Below are positions 14,851 to 22,379 of a stretch of DNA of 37,547 nucleotides, piece by piece. The first letter of the stretch is position 1. Every line of letters begins with the position of its first letter. The notes under the pieces are model-generated. The model saw only the letters and a list, made by a program, of their open reading frames with translations. It searched no databases and was not told the origin of the DNA. The translations under genes were made by a program, and so were the position numbers. The DNA lies in the NCBI RefSeq assembly GCF_018614415.1, contig NZ_JAGGOO010000131.1, positions 1 to 37,547 of the forward strand, written 5' to 3'. The DNA comes from Streptomyces sp. ISL-12 (GTDB lineage Bacteria; Actinomycetota; Actinomycetes; Streptomycetales; Streptomycetaceae).

Positions 14851-16208
14851 CGCCCGGCCTCCTCGTTGCCTGGACCGGAGTCGGCGTTTCCGGTCCGCTC
14901 GTCCTCGAGCGGTGCGCGCAGCAGGACGGCGGCGGCCCGGCGGCCCGTGGCGTCCACGACGTCGAGGCGCCAGCCCGCCACCTCCACCCGGTCACCGACC
15001 GCCGGGATACGCCCCAGCTCGGCCGCGACCAGCCCGGCCACCGTCTCGTACGGTCCTTCCGGCACCCGCAGGCCGACCCGCTTCAGCCGGTCCACCCGGG
15101 CCGAGCCGTCCGCCCGGAACAGCGCGTGCCCGTGCTCGTCCGTGCCGGCCGGGGCCAGCTCGGGCGTCTCGTGCGGGTCGTGCTCGTCCCGCACCTCGCC
15201 GACGACCTCCTCCACGATGTCCTCCAGCGTCGCCACGCCCGCCGTGCCGCCGTACTCGTCGATCACCACGGCCATGGTGCGCCGCCCGGAGAGCCGGTCC
15301 AGGAGCCGGTCGACGGTGAGCGTGGCCGGCACCAGCAGCGGATCGCGCATCAGCTCGGAGACCGGCACCTCGGACCGCCGCTCGGCGGGCACCGCCAGGA
15401 CGTCCTTGATGTGCGCGGTGCCCACCACCGCGTCCAGGGTGTCCCGGTAGACGGGGAACCGGGACAGCCCGGTCGCCCGCGTCGCGTTCGCCACGTCCGC
15501 GCAGCTCGCGCCGGCCTCCAAGGCGATCACCTGGACGCGCGGCGTCATCACGTGCTCCGCGGTGAGGTCGGCGAGGTTCAGCGTCCGTACGAACAGTTCG
15601 GCGGTGTCCGCCTCCAGCGAGCCCTCCCTGGCCGAGTGCCGGGCGAGCGCCGCCAGCTCCTGCGGCCCGCGCGCGGACGCCAGTTCCTCGGCGGGCTCCA
15701 CACCGAGACGCCGTACGAGACGGTTGGCGGTGTTGTTCAGATGGGTGATGAAGGGCCGGAAGGCGGCGCTGAACCAGCGCTGCGGGGTCGCCACCCGCTT
15801 GGCGACGGCGACCGGCGACGAGATCGCCCAGTTCTTCGGGACCAGCTCGCCGACCACCATCAGCACCACCGTGGACAGCGCCGTACCGATCACCAGCGCG
15901 ATCGAGGAGGCGGTCGACGGAGAAGCGCCCAGGTCCCGCAGCGGGCCCGCGAGCAGTGCGGCGATCGACGGCTCGGCGAGCATGCCGACCACCAGATTGG
16001 TCACCGTGATGCCGAGCTGAGCGCCCGACAGCTGGAACGTCAGATTCCGTACGGCCTTCAGGGCGCCCGCCGCGCCGCGCTCCCCGCGTGCCGCGGCCCG
16101 CTCCAGCGCGCCGCGTTCGACGGTGGTCAGGGAGAACTCGGCCGCGACGAAGGCGCCACAGGCCAGCGCGAGCAGGACGGCCACCAGCAGCAGGAGCACT
16201 TCGGTCAC
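14847..16208 (-). CDS. CNNM/CBS/CorC_HlyC membrane protein
   Basis: A 453-residue relative of the downstream gene with the full architecture: CNNM domain (FVAAEFSLTTVERGALE... SGAQLGITVTNLVVG... MVVGELVPKNWAIS), CBS pair (VMTPRVQVIALEAG... FPVYRDTLDAVVGTAHIKDVLA... MAVVIDEYGGTAGVATLEDIVEEVVGEV) and a C-terminal CorC_HlyC domain (VPEGPYETVAGLVAAELGRIPAVGDRVEVAGWRLDVVDATGRR). It is probably involved in Mg2+ or other divalent cation transport. GTG 16208 has a near-perfect ribosome site GGAGGTGA 4 nt upstream, inside the repeat-rich ORF whose TGA overlaps this GTG by 4 bp. Confidence 0.93.
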   Translation of the reverse strand: MTEVLLLLVAVLLALACGAFVAAEFSLTTVERGALERAAARGERGAAGALKAVRNLTFQLSGAQLGITVTNLVVGMLAEPSIAALLAGPLRDLGASPSTASSIALVIGTALSTVVLMVVGELVPKNWAISSPVAVAKRVATPQRWFSAAFRPFITHLNNTANRLVRRLGVEPAEELASARGPQELAALARHSAREGSLEADTAELFVRTLNLADLTAEHVMTPRVQVIALEAGASCADVANATRATGLSRFPVYRDTLDAVVGTAHIKDVLAVPAERRSEVPVSELMRDPLLVPATLTVDRLLDRLSGRRTMAVVIDEYGGTAGVATLEDIVEEVVGEVRDEHDPHETPELAPAGTDEHGHALFRADGSARVDRLKRVGLRVPEGPYETVAGLVAAELGRIPAVGDRVEVAGWRLDVVDATGRRAAAVLLRAPLEDERTGNADSGPGNEEAGR

Positions 16209-16441
16209 CGGTTCACCTCCGTCCCGCGATCGCCGGTCGTGACGTGATTGTCTGCCGTCCCGTGATCGTCCGTCGTCCTGCGATCGCCTGTTGTCCCGCG
16301 ACCGCCCGTCGTCCCGCGATCGTCGGTCCCACGACCGTGCGTCCTTCGGTCATCCGTCCCATGATCGGGCAGGGCGGGGCGGCTCGCGCGCTGTCGCACG
16401 CCGGGCGGCGGTTCCGTGGACAGGGGCTCGGAGTCCGTCAT
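16205..16441 (-). CDS. Repeat-rich small ORF coupled to the CNNM gene
   Basis: A 78-codon frame from ATG 16441 ends in TGA overlapping the CNNM GTG (GTGA). Residues 26-75 are nine short repeats of a [DG]-[RH]-x-T theme (DHGTD, DRRTH, GRGTD, DRGTTG, GRGTTG, DRRTTD and so on). Units are 5, 6 or 7 residues long, so DNA units differ by whole codons, which hints that the frame is kept under selection. No ribosome site is visible before the ATG. The product would be hydrophilic and disordered. It may instead be an untranslated repeat leader; function unknown. Confidence 0.38.
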   Translation of the reverse strand: MTDSEPLSTEPPPGVRQRASRPALPDHGTDDRRTHGRGTDDRGTTGGRGTTGDRRTTDDHGTADNHVTTGDRGTEVNR

Positions 16442-16493
16442 GGTCGCGCGAGTGCCCGCCCCGGGCCGGATGAGGCCACGACTCCGAGGCGCC

Positions 16494-16919
16494 TCAGGAG
16501 GCGAGGTGCTTCACCCAGCGCCGCCACTGCTCCTCGGGCTCGTAACCGGCGGCCCGCCACGCGTGCTGCGCCCGCTCGTTGCGCACCAGCACCATCGCGT
16601 CCCCGCGCCGCCCGCCGAGGGCGACGAAGCGTGCCTCGGCGGCGGTCAGCAGCGCCGTGGCGATGCCCTGGCGGCGCCGGTCCGGGTGCACCGCGAGCCG
16701 GTACAGATGGCACCGCCAGCCGTCGAAGCCGGCGATCACCGTGCCGGCCAGCTCGCCGTCGACCTCGCCCAGGACCAGCGCCTCGGGGTCGCGGGCGACC
16801 AGGCGCTCGACGCCCGCCCGGTCGTCGCTGATGCTGGTGCCCTCCGCGGCCACCTTCCAGAAGGCAAGCACGGTGTCCAGGTCCTCGGGCCCGGCGGCCC
16901 GTACATGAAGATCGATCAT
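16494..16919 (-). CDS. GNAT-family N-acetyltransferase
   Basis: A 141-residue single-domain GNAT. The acetyl-CoA loop is visible as LAVHPDRRRQGIATALLTAAEARF (motif A, RxxGxA form), with the N-terminal RAAGPEDLDTVLAFWKVAAEG helix and C-terminal ERAQHAWRAAGYEPEEQWRRWVK strand typical of the fold. It transfers acetyl from acetyl-CoA to an unknown amine. It lies between the CNNM genes and an LLM oxidoreductase gene on the same strand with gaps of about 50-65 bp, so an operon is possible but not required. Confidence 0.9.
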   Translation of the reverse strand: MIDLHVRAAGPEDLDTVLAFWKVAAEGTSISDDRAGVERLVARDPEALVLGEVDGELAGTVIAGFDGWRCHLYRLAVHPDRRRQGIATALLTAAEARFVALGGRRGDAMVLVRNERAQHAWRAAGYEPEEQWRRWVKHLAS

Positions 16920-16982
16920 GAACCGATCCCATCAGCCACGCAGACGGGTGACCAGCGGTTTCCGGTATGTGGACGGCGGAGG

Positions 16983-17867
16983 TCACTCCCCGCGCAGCGC
17001 CCGCACCACCGGGGCGAAGGCCTCCATGTACGGCTCCAGCACGGTCAGGTACGAGAAGCCGTACCGCTCGCGCTGCGCCCGCACCTGGCCCGCGATCTCC
17101 TCGACGGTACCGGCCAGCAGGGTGGGCAGCTCCAGCATCTGCGCGGTGGTCAGGTGCGGTACGCGCTCCGCGAACGGGCGGACGGCGGCCTCGCGGTCCT
17201 CGGTGACCAGCACCATCTGAATCAGCAGGTTCAGCTCCGTGGCCGCCGAGTCCGCCGCCCGCGCGCGGTAGTCGGCCACGCTCGCGTCCAGTTCCTCGGC
17301 GGTGCGCGGGACCAGTTGCCCCGTCGTGCTCCCCGGCACCGCACGCGCGCCGGTGAACGCCGCGATGTCGGCGTGCTCGGCGGCCAGTTCCAGCATGCGC
17401 GGACCGCCCGCGCCGATCAGCAGCGGCACCCGGTGCCGCGCCGGACGCGGCTGGTGGTCGGCGGACTCCAGCAGCCGCTTCAGCTCCCGCACCGTGTGCC
17501 GCACCCGGTCCACCCGCTCACCCGGCGAGCCGAACGGCAGCCCGGCCGCGTCGTGCTCCGCCCGCACATACCCGGCCCCGATCCCCAGCTCCAGCCGGCC
17601 CCCGGTCAGCGCGTCGGTGGTCGCCACCTCGCGGGCCAGCAGCGCAGGGTTCCAGAAACCCGCGTTCAGCACGAACGTGCCCAGCCGCGGCCGCTCGGTG
17701 GCCTGCGCCGCCGCGACCAGCGCCGGGAACGGCGCCACCATGCCCAGATGGTCGGGGACCAGCAGCACGTCGTACCCCAGCTCCTCCGCCCGGCGGCACT
17801 TGTCACGCCACTCCTCGGCCGGGGCCGGCACGGTCAGGTTGACACCGAAACGGAACGGACGCGACAT
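16983..17867 (-). CDS. LLM-class F420-dependent oxidoreductase
   Basis: A 294-residue bacterial luciferase-like TIM barrel. The start MSRPFRFGVNLTVP, the ELGYDVLLVPDHLGMVAPFPALVAAA segment, GRLELGIGAGYVRAEHDAAGLPFGSPGERVDRV and PLLIGAGGPRMLELAAEHADIAAF match the actinobacterial F420-using LLM group, close to the MSMEG_2516-like subfamily as I remember it. It would use F420 to reduce or oxidise an unknown substrate. ATG 17867 has GGAGAG 3 nt upstream; an upstream ATG at 17915 adds 16 residues with no such site. Confidence 0.92.
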   Translation of the reverse strand: MSRPFRFGVNLTVPAPAEEWRDKCRRAEELGYDVLLVPDHLGMVAPFPALVAAAQATERPRLGTFVLNAGFWNPALLAREVATTDALTGGRLELGIGAGYVRAEHDAAGLPFGSPGERVDRVRHTVRELKRLLESADHQPRPARHRVPLLIGAGGPRMLELAAEHADIAAFTGARAVPGSTTGQLVPRTAEELDASVADYRARAADSAATELNLLIQMVLVTEDREAAVRPFAERVPHLTTAQMLELPTLLAGTVEEIAGQVRAQRERYGFSYLTVLEPYMEAFAPVVRALRGE

Positions 17868-18086
17868 GAACTCTCCAGATTGCTCGGCGACTTGAGATCG
17901 TGCCGAGTCAATCACCCGGAGCCGACGGCAGCCAGGACGCCCATCCGCGACGCCTCGCAGGGCCCCGTGCGCCGCCGGGTGCGCCGGGAAGAGCGCCAGG
18001 CCGGTACGGGCGGCGGCGCCCGGGTCGTGCCCTGACCGTACGGCGGCAAGGGGGGACGTCTTCGCGGCCGTACGGCGTCCCGCCGC

Positions 18087-18785
18087 TCAGCGCGGTGTCG
18101 CCGTGCCGGTCCCCGCCCGCCAGGCGGTGCCCAGTACGCAGTACGACGTGGGCAGCCGTGGACCCTTCTCCGGCATCAGGGTCCGCCGGTAGGGGCCCAG
18201 CGTGAACCCGGCCTCGCGCAGCGCGGCGAGCGGGTCCCGCGACACGTGGCAGCCGCCGGCCAGCGGTGGCCACACCGTCCGGTCCAGGGCACGCTGGGCG
18301 AGGGTCATCAGCCGGCCGCCGCCCCGCCCGTGCTCGAAGAACCGCACCTCGCCGCCGGGCCGCAGCACCCGCCGCAGCTCCGCAAGTGCCCGGGGCACGT
18401 CACGGACGCTGCACAGCACCAGGGAGACCACGGCCGCGTCGAACCCCTCGCTCTTGACCGGCAGCGCCTCGGCGGTGCCCGGTACCACGTCGACGGGGGT
18501 CTCCGCGCGCAGCGCCGCCTCCACCGCCAGCTGTCGCAGCACCCGCTCCGGCTCGATGGCGACGACCTCGGAGACGGTGCGCGGGTAGTGGGTGAAGTTG
18601 AGGCCGTTGCCCGCGCCGATCTCGATCACCCGCCCGGAGAGTCCGGTGAGCAGCCGGTCGCGGATCGGCCCCATGCCCATCCGGGTCTCGGCGGTCACGC
18701 TGAGCCGGGCGTAGCGGCGCGCGAACCACGGGTGGTGCACGGCGTCCCGTGGCATGGCCGGGTCGCGGGCGGAACGGAGCGGCAT
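18087..18785 (-). CDS. SAM-dependent class I methyltransferase
   Basis: A 232-residue enzyme with the Rossmann methyltransferase core: motif I VIEIGAGNGLNF, the acidic end of strand 2 VVAIEPE, and FDAAVVSLVLCSVRDVPRALAELRRVLRPGGEVRFFEHG as motif IV onward. It resembles the UbiE/Coq5-like Methyltransf_11 proteins, some of which act on lipids or quinones; the substrate is not readable. ATG 18785 has GGGAGGT 3 nt upstream and is chosen over ATG 18851 (no site) and ATG 18755. Confidence 0.9.
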   Translation of the reverse strand: MPLRSARDPAMPRDAVHHPWFARRYARLSVTAETRMGMGPIRDRLLTGLSGRVIEIGAGNGLNFTHYPRTVSEVVAIEPERVLRQLAVEAALRAETPVDVVPGTAEALPVKSEGFDAAVVSLVLCSVRDVPRALAELRRVLRPGGEVRFFEHGRGGGRLMTLAQRALDRTVWPPLAGGCHVSRDPLAALREAGFTLGPYRRTLMPEKGPRLPTSYCVLGTAWRAGTGTATPR

Positions 18786-18956
18786 GGGACCTCCCTCGCC
18801 GAGGGACGCGGACGCGTTACCGCGATTGTCCCCCGTACCGGCGCCACGCACCCCTGCCCAGGCCCTCTCTTCGCGAGGGCCGCGCGGGCGGTCCCGGTGC
18901 CGACGGGCCGTCGGGCGGGCGCTGCGGGCCGTCGCGGCCAGGACACCACACGTCCG

Positions 18957-19146
18957 CTCAGGCTCTCCCTCCCGGCCCCGGGGTTCCTCCGTGTGTCCCA
19001 GGCGCCGCCCGTCTCCGGATCCGCTCAGGCGCCCTCTCGGTCCCGGGGTTCCTCCGTGTGTCCCAGGCGCCGCCCCTGTCCGGATTTGCTCAGGCCCCCT
19101 CTCGCCTCCGGAACTCCTCCGCGTCCCAGGTGCCGCCCACCTCCGG
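18957..19146. repeat. Triplicated 3' end of bioD (58-67 bp units)
   Basis: Three copies of a CTCAGG...CTCCGG unit begin at 18957 (67 bp), 19024 (65 bp) and 19089 (about 58 bp). The third copy contains the real bioD stop and encodes its tail VGGTWDAEEFRRREGA. The other two lie downstream in the message; they share a long identical stretch around GGGGTTCCTCCGTGTGTCCC and still show the GGCGCCTGGGAC (Gly-Ala-Trp-Asp) part. They are tandem duplicates of the gene end that no longer code. Confidence 0.85.
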
Positions 19147-19806
19147 CGCCAGCCAGCTCCGTGCCGCCGTCCGGAAACCGGCCGGGGCGCGGGTGGCGGC
19201 GCCTGCGGGCACCGCGCCCAGCAGTGGTGCGCCGGCGACGTCCGGCAGGTCGGTGACGTTGCAGCGCGCGGCGAGGTCCGGACGCGCGGGCCAGCTGCCG
19301 ATCACCACGCCCAGCGGCACCAGCCCCCGCGCGCGCAGTTCACGGGCCGTCAGCTCCGTCGCGTTCAGGGTGCCGAGACCGGCCGGCGCCACGATCAGCA
19401 CCGGGGCGCCCAGCGTCCCGGCGGCGTCCGCCAGCGTGCCGCCCGCCGCGTCGAACCGTACGAGCAGCCCGCCCGCCCCCTCCACCAGCACCAGGTCGTG
19501 GGAGGCGGCCAGCTTCTCCGCGGCGTCGGCCACGTCGTCCGGCCGCACGGGAGCCAGCCCGGCCCGCCGCGCGGCCGTCGCGGGCGCCAGGGGTTCGGGA
19601 TAGCGGGCCAGCTCCGCGGTGGTGACCGGGCCCGCCAGCCGCCCGACCTCCTCGGCGTCCCCGGGCTCACCGGGTGCCACCCCCGTCTGCGCGGCCTTCA
19701 GCACCGCCACCGACCGGCCGGCCGCCACGGCCGCCGCGGCGACGGCGGCGGTCACCACCGTCTTCCCGACCTCCGTACCGGTCCCCGTGATCATGAGCAC
19801 GGTCAT
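19090..19806 (-). CDS. bioD: Dethiobiotin synthase
   Basis: A 238-residue P-loop enzyme that closes the ureido ring of dethiobiotin from 7,8-diaminononanoate, CO2 and ATP. The Walker A motif is GTGTEVGKT, Lys in LKAAQTGV fits the substrate lysine, and EGAGGLLVRFD is the conserved central loop. It is last in the bioB-bioA-bioD set, 48 bp after bioA. Its stop lies in a repeat unit that occurs twice more downstream, so the extreme C-terminus (about 15 residues) may have been exchanged by repeat recombination. Confidence 0.95.
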   Translation of the reverse strand: MTVLMITGTGTEVGKTVVTAAVAAAAVAAGRSVAVLKAAQTGVAPGEPGDAEEVGRLAGPVTTAELARYPEPLAPATAARRAGLAPVRPDDVADAAEKLAASHDLVLVEGAGGLLVRFDAAGGTLADAAGTLGAPVLIVAPAGLGTLNATELTARELRARGLVPLGVVIGSWPARPDLAARCNVTDLPDVAGAPLLGAVPAGAATRAPAGFRTAARSWLAPEVGGTWDAEEFRRREGA

Positions 19807-19854
19807 GTCGTCCTCCTGTCCGCCGGGCCGCCGGGCGTACCTCGTCCGGTCACG

Positions 19855-21135
19855 TCACCCCTCCCGCGCCGCCGCGCACACCGCGCGGCCGATCCGGGCC
19901 ACGTCCGCGTCGTCCGTGACGTACGGCGGCATCGTGTAGACGAGGTCGCGGAACGGCCGCAGCCACACCCCCTCGCGCACGGCCGCCGCCGTCGCCGCAG
20001 CCATGTCGACCTCGTGGTCGAGCTGGACCACGCCGATCGCGCCGAGCACCCGTACGTCCCGCACCCCCGGCAGCGACGCGGCCGGCGCCAGCCCGTCCCG
20101 CAGCCCCGCCTCGATCCGCCCGACCTCGGCGCGCCAGTCCTGTCCGAGCAGCAGCCCGATCGAGGCGCAGGCCACGGCCGCCGCCAGCGGATTGCCCATG
20201 AACGTCGGCCCGTGGGCCAGTACGGGCACCTCGCCGCGCGAGATGCCCTCGGCCACCCGGGACGTGCACAGTGTGGCCGCCATCGTCAGATAACCGCCGG
20301 TCAGCGCCTTGCCCAGGCACATCACATCCGGCGCCACCGCCGCGTGCTCCGCCGCGAACATCGTCCCCGTACGCCCGAAGCCGGTCGCGATCTCGTCGAA
20401 CACCAGCAGCACGCCGTGCGCGTCGCACGCCTCCCGCAGCACCCGCAGATACGCGGGGGAGTGGAACCGCATCCCGCCCGCCCCCTGCACCACCGGCTCG
20501 ACGATCACCGCCGCCAGTTCGCCGGCGTGCCGTTCGACCAGCGCCCCCAGCCGGGCGGCGTACGCCTCGTCGTACTCCGCCGGCGGGGCGTCGGCGAAGA
20601 CCTGGCGCGGCAGCAGCCCCGCCCACAGCCCGTGCATCCCGCCCTCGGGGTCGCACACCGACATCGGCTGCCAGGTGTCGCCGTGATAGCCGCCGCGCCA
20701 GGTCAGCAGCCGCCGCTTCGCCGGCCGGCCGAGCGAACGCCAGTACTGGAGACACATCTTCACCGCCACCTCCACCGACACCGAACCGGAGTCGGCGAGG
20801 AAGACGTGTTCCAGACCGTCGGGCGACAGGTCGACCAGCAGCTTCGCCAGCCGTACGGCGGGCTCGTGGGTGAGCCCGCCGAACATCACGTGACTCATCC
20901 GCCCCAGCTGTTCGCGTGCCGCCCGGTTCAGCACCGGGTGGTTGTAGCCGTGCACGGCCGACCACCAGGAGGACATGCCGTCGACCAGTTCACCGCCGCC
21001 GTCGGCCAGCCGCAGCCGCACCCCGTCCGCCGACGCCACGACCAGCGGGTCGCGCCGGCCGGGCATCGGACCGTACGGATGCCACACGTGCCGCCGGTCG
21101 AGGTCCAGGAGTTCCTCCACCGTCAGGTCAGGCAT
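19855..21135 (-). CDS. bioA: Adenosylmethionine-8-amino-7-oxononanoate aminotransferase
   Basis: A 426-residue class III PLP aminotransferase that moves the amino group of SAM onto KAPA to give diaminononanoate. Recognisable parts are HVWHPYGPM, SSWWSAVHGYNHP, the substrate loop, DEIATGFGRTG and PLP lysine in LGKALTGGYL. ATG 21135 (MPDLTVEELLDLD) lies inside the end of bioB, an 8-bp overlap, so the genes are translationally coupled. A longer frame to 21195 has no ribosome site. No internal defects are seen. Confidence 0.95.
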   Translation of the reverse strand: MPDLTVEELLDLDRRHVWHPYGPMPGRRDPLVVASADGVRLRLADGGGELVDGMSSWWSAVHGYNHPVLNRAAREQLGRMSHVMFGGLTHEPAVRLAKLLVDLSPDGLEHVFLADSGSVSVEVAVKMCLQYWRSLGRPAKRRLLTWRGGYHGDTWQPMSVCDPEGGMHGLWAGLLPRQVFADAPPAEYDEAYAARLGALVERHAGELAAVIVEPVVQGAGGMRFHSPAYLRVLREACDAHGVLLVFDEIATGFGRTGTMFAAEHAAVAPDVMCLGKALTGGYLTMAATLCTSRVAEGISRGEVPVLAHGPTFMGNPLAAAVACASIGLLLGQDWRAEVGRIEAGLRDGLAPAASLPGVRDVRVLGAIGVVQLDHEVDMAAATAAAVREGVWLRPFRDLVYTMPPYVTDDADVARIGRAVCAAAREG

Positions 21136-22213
21136 TGGGCGCGAGGTCCGTTCCGGCACCGCGACGGCGTACGGCCACCAGATCGGTGCGTTCACCGCCC
21201 GCCCGGTGCTCCGGCAGGGTCGCCTCGCCGGCGCCCTCCACCTCGAACCCGGCGTCCGCGATCATCTCCAGGTCCGCCCGGCCCGCCTGGCCCTCGCTGG
21301 TGAGGTAGTCGCCGAGGAAGACGGAGTTGGCCAGGTGCAGGGCGAGCGGCTGCAGGGTGCGCAGATGGACCTCGCGGCCGCCCGCCACCCGCACCTCCAC
21401 GTCCGGGCAGACGAACCGCGTCATCGCCAGGATGCGCAGGCACCGCTGCGGCGTCAGGTGCCACTCGGTGGCCAGCGGCGTTCCCTCCATCGGGATCAGG
21501 AAGTTCACCGGCACCGAGTCCGGGTCCAGCTCGCGCAGCGAGAACACCACGTCCACCAGGTCCTCGTCGCTCTCGCCCATGCCCGCGATCAGCCCGGAGC
21601 AGGCCGACAGACCGGCGGCGTGCGCCTTGCGCACCGTGTCCACCCGGTCGGCGTACGTGTGCGTGGTCGTGATGTCCCCGTACGTCGCCTCGGACGTGTT
21701 GAGGTTGTGGTTGTAGGCGTCGGCGCCCGCCTCCCGCAGCCGCTCCGCCTGGCCCTCGGAGAGCAGGCCCAGGCAGGCGCAGACCTCCACGTCCTCGTGC
21801 CGTTCCTTGATGGCCGCGACGGTCTCCGAGACCCGGTCCACGTCCCGGTCGGTCGGTCCGCGCCCGCTCGCCACCAGGCACACCCGCTTGGCGCCCCCGG
21901 CGACCCCCGCGGCGGCGGCCTCGGACGCCTGGTCCGGCTTGAGCCAGGTGTACTTGAGGATCTCCGCCCCCGAGCCGAGCCGCTGCGAGCAGTAGGAGCA
22001 GTCCTCGGGGCACAGGCCCGACTTGAGGTTGACGAGGTAGTTGAGCTTCACCCGGCGGCCGAACCAGTGCCGGCGCACCTTGCCGGCCGCGGCCACCACA
22101 TCGAGCAGATCGTCGTCCGACGTGGCGAGGACGGCCAGCGCCTCCTCGCGGGTCGGCGGCTCGCGCCGCAGGCCTTTGTCCACCAGCGTGTTCAGCAATG
22201 CGCTCAGGTCCAT
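21128..22213 (-). CDS. bioB: Biotin synthase
   Basis: A 361-residue radical SAM enzyme that inserts sulfur into dethiobiotin. The cluster motif CPEDCSYCSQ (Cx3Cx2C) is intact. Later conserved segments are YNHNLNTSEATYGDITTTHTYADRVDTV, GLIAGMGESDEDLV and VNFLIPMEGTPL, plus Arg in FVCPDVEVRVAGGRE for the second cluster. ATG 22213 (MDLSALLNTLVDKGL) is chosen although the frame extends upstream; AGGA lies about 10 nt before it. The gene is divergent from bioF with 166 bp between them and heads the bioB-bioA-bioD operon. Confidence 0.95.
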   Translation of the reverse strand: MDLSALLNTLVDKGLRREPPTREEALAVLATSDDDLLDVVAAAGKVRRHWFGRRVKLNYLVNLKSGLCPEDCSYCSQRLGSGAEILKYTWLKPDQASEAAAAGVAGGAKRVCLVASGRGPTDRDVDRVSETVAAIKERHEDVEVCACLGLLSEGQAERLREAGADAYNHNLNTSEATYGDITTTHTYADRVDTVRKAHAAGLSACSGLIAGMGESDEDLVDVVFSLRELDPDSVPVNFLIPMEGTPLATEWHLTPQRCLRILAMTRFVCPDVEVRVAGGREVHLRTLQPLALHLANSVFLGDYLTSEGQAGRADLEMIADAGFEVEGAGEATLPEHRAGGERTDLVAVRRRGAGTDLAPNA

Positions 22214-22379
22214 GGCAGGCGATCCTGGCCCATCAACGGCCCTCGGCGAAAGGAGGGTTCCCACAACACGTCCGGTTCGACCTGTGGGGATTGCCACACC
22301 GTGAGCCCCTTGCCGGGCCGCTAGTGTCTGTTCACTGTCTACAAACCTCTGCTCACAGATCACCCGGAAGGACCGTCCC
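22214..22379. promoter_or_regulatory. Divergent bioB/bioF promoter region
   Basis: The gap must hold start sites for both bio transcripts. Its least GC-rich part, 22322-22345, carries two copies of TGTCT 11 bp apart (TGTCTGTTCAC and TGTCTACAAAC) and a TAnnnT-type hexamer TAGTGT at 22322-22327. These could be a promoter and an operator for a biotin regulator. The BioQ-type palindrome TGAAC-N3-GTTCA is not present. GGAAGGA lies 6 nt before the bioF ATG. Confidence 0.4.

Noticed and set aside
22214..22379. A BioQ-type operator between bioB and bioF
   Set aside because: The TGAAC-N3-GTTCA palindrome is not present; only weak direct repeats are seen.
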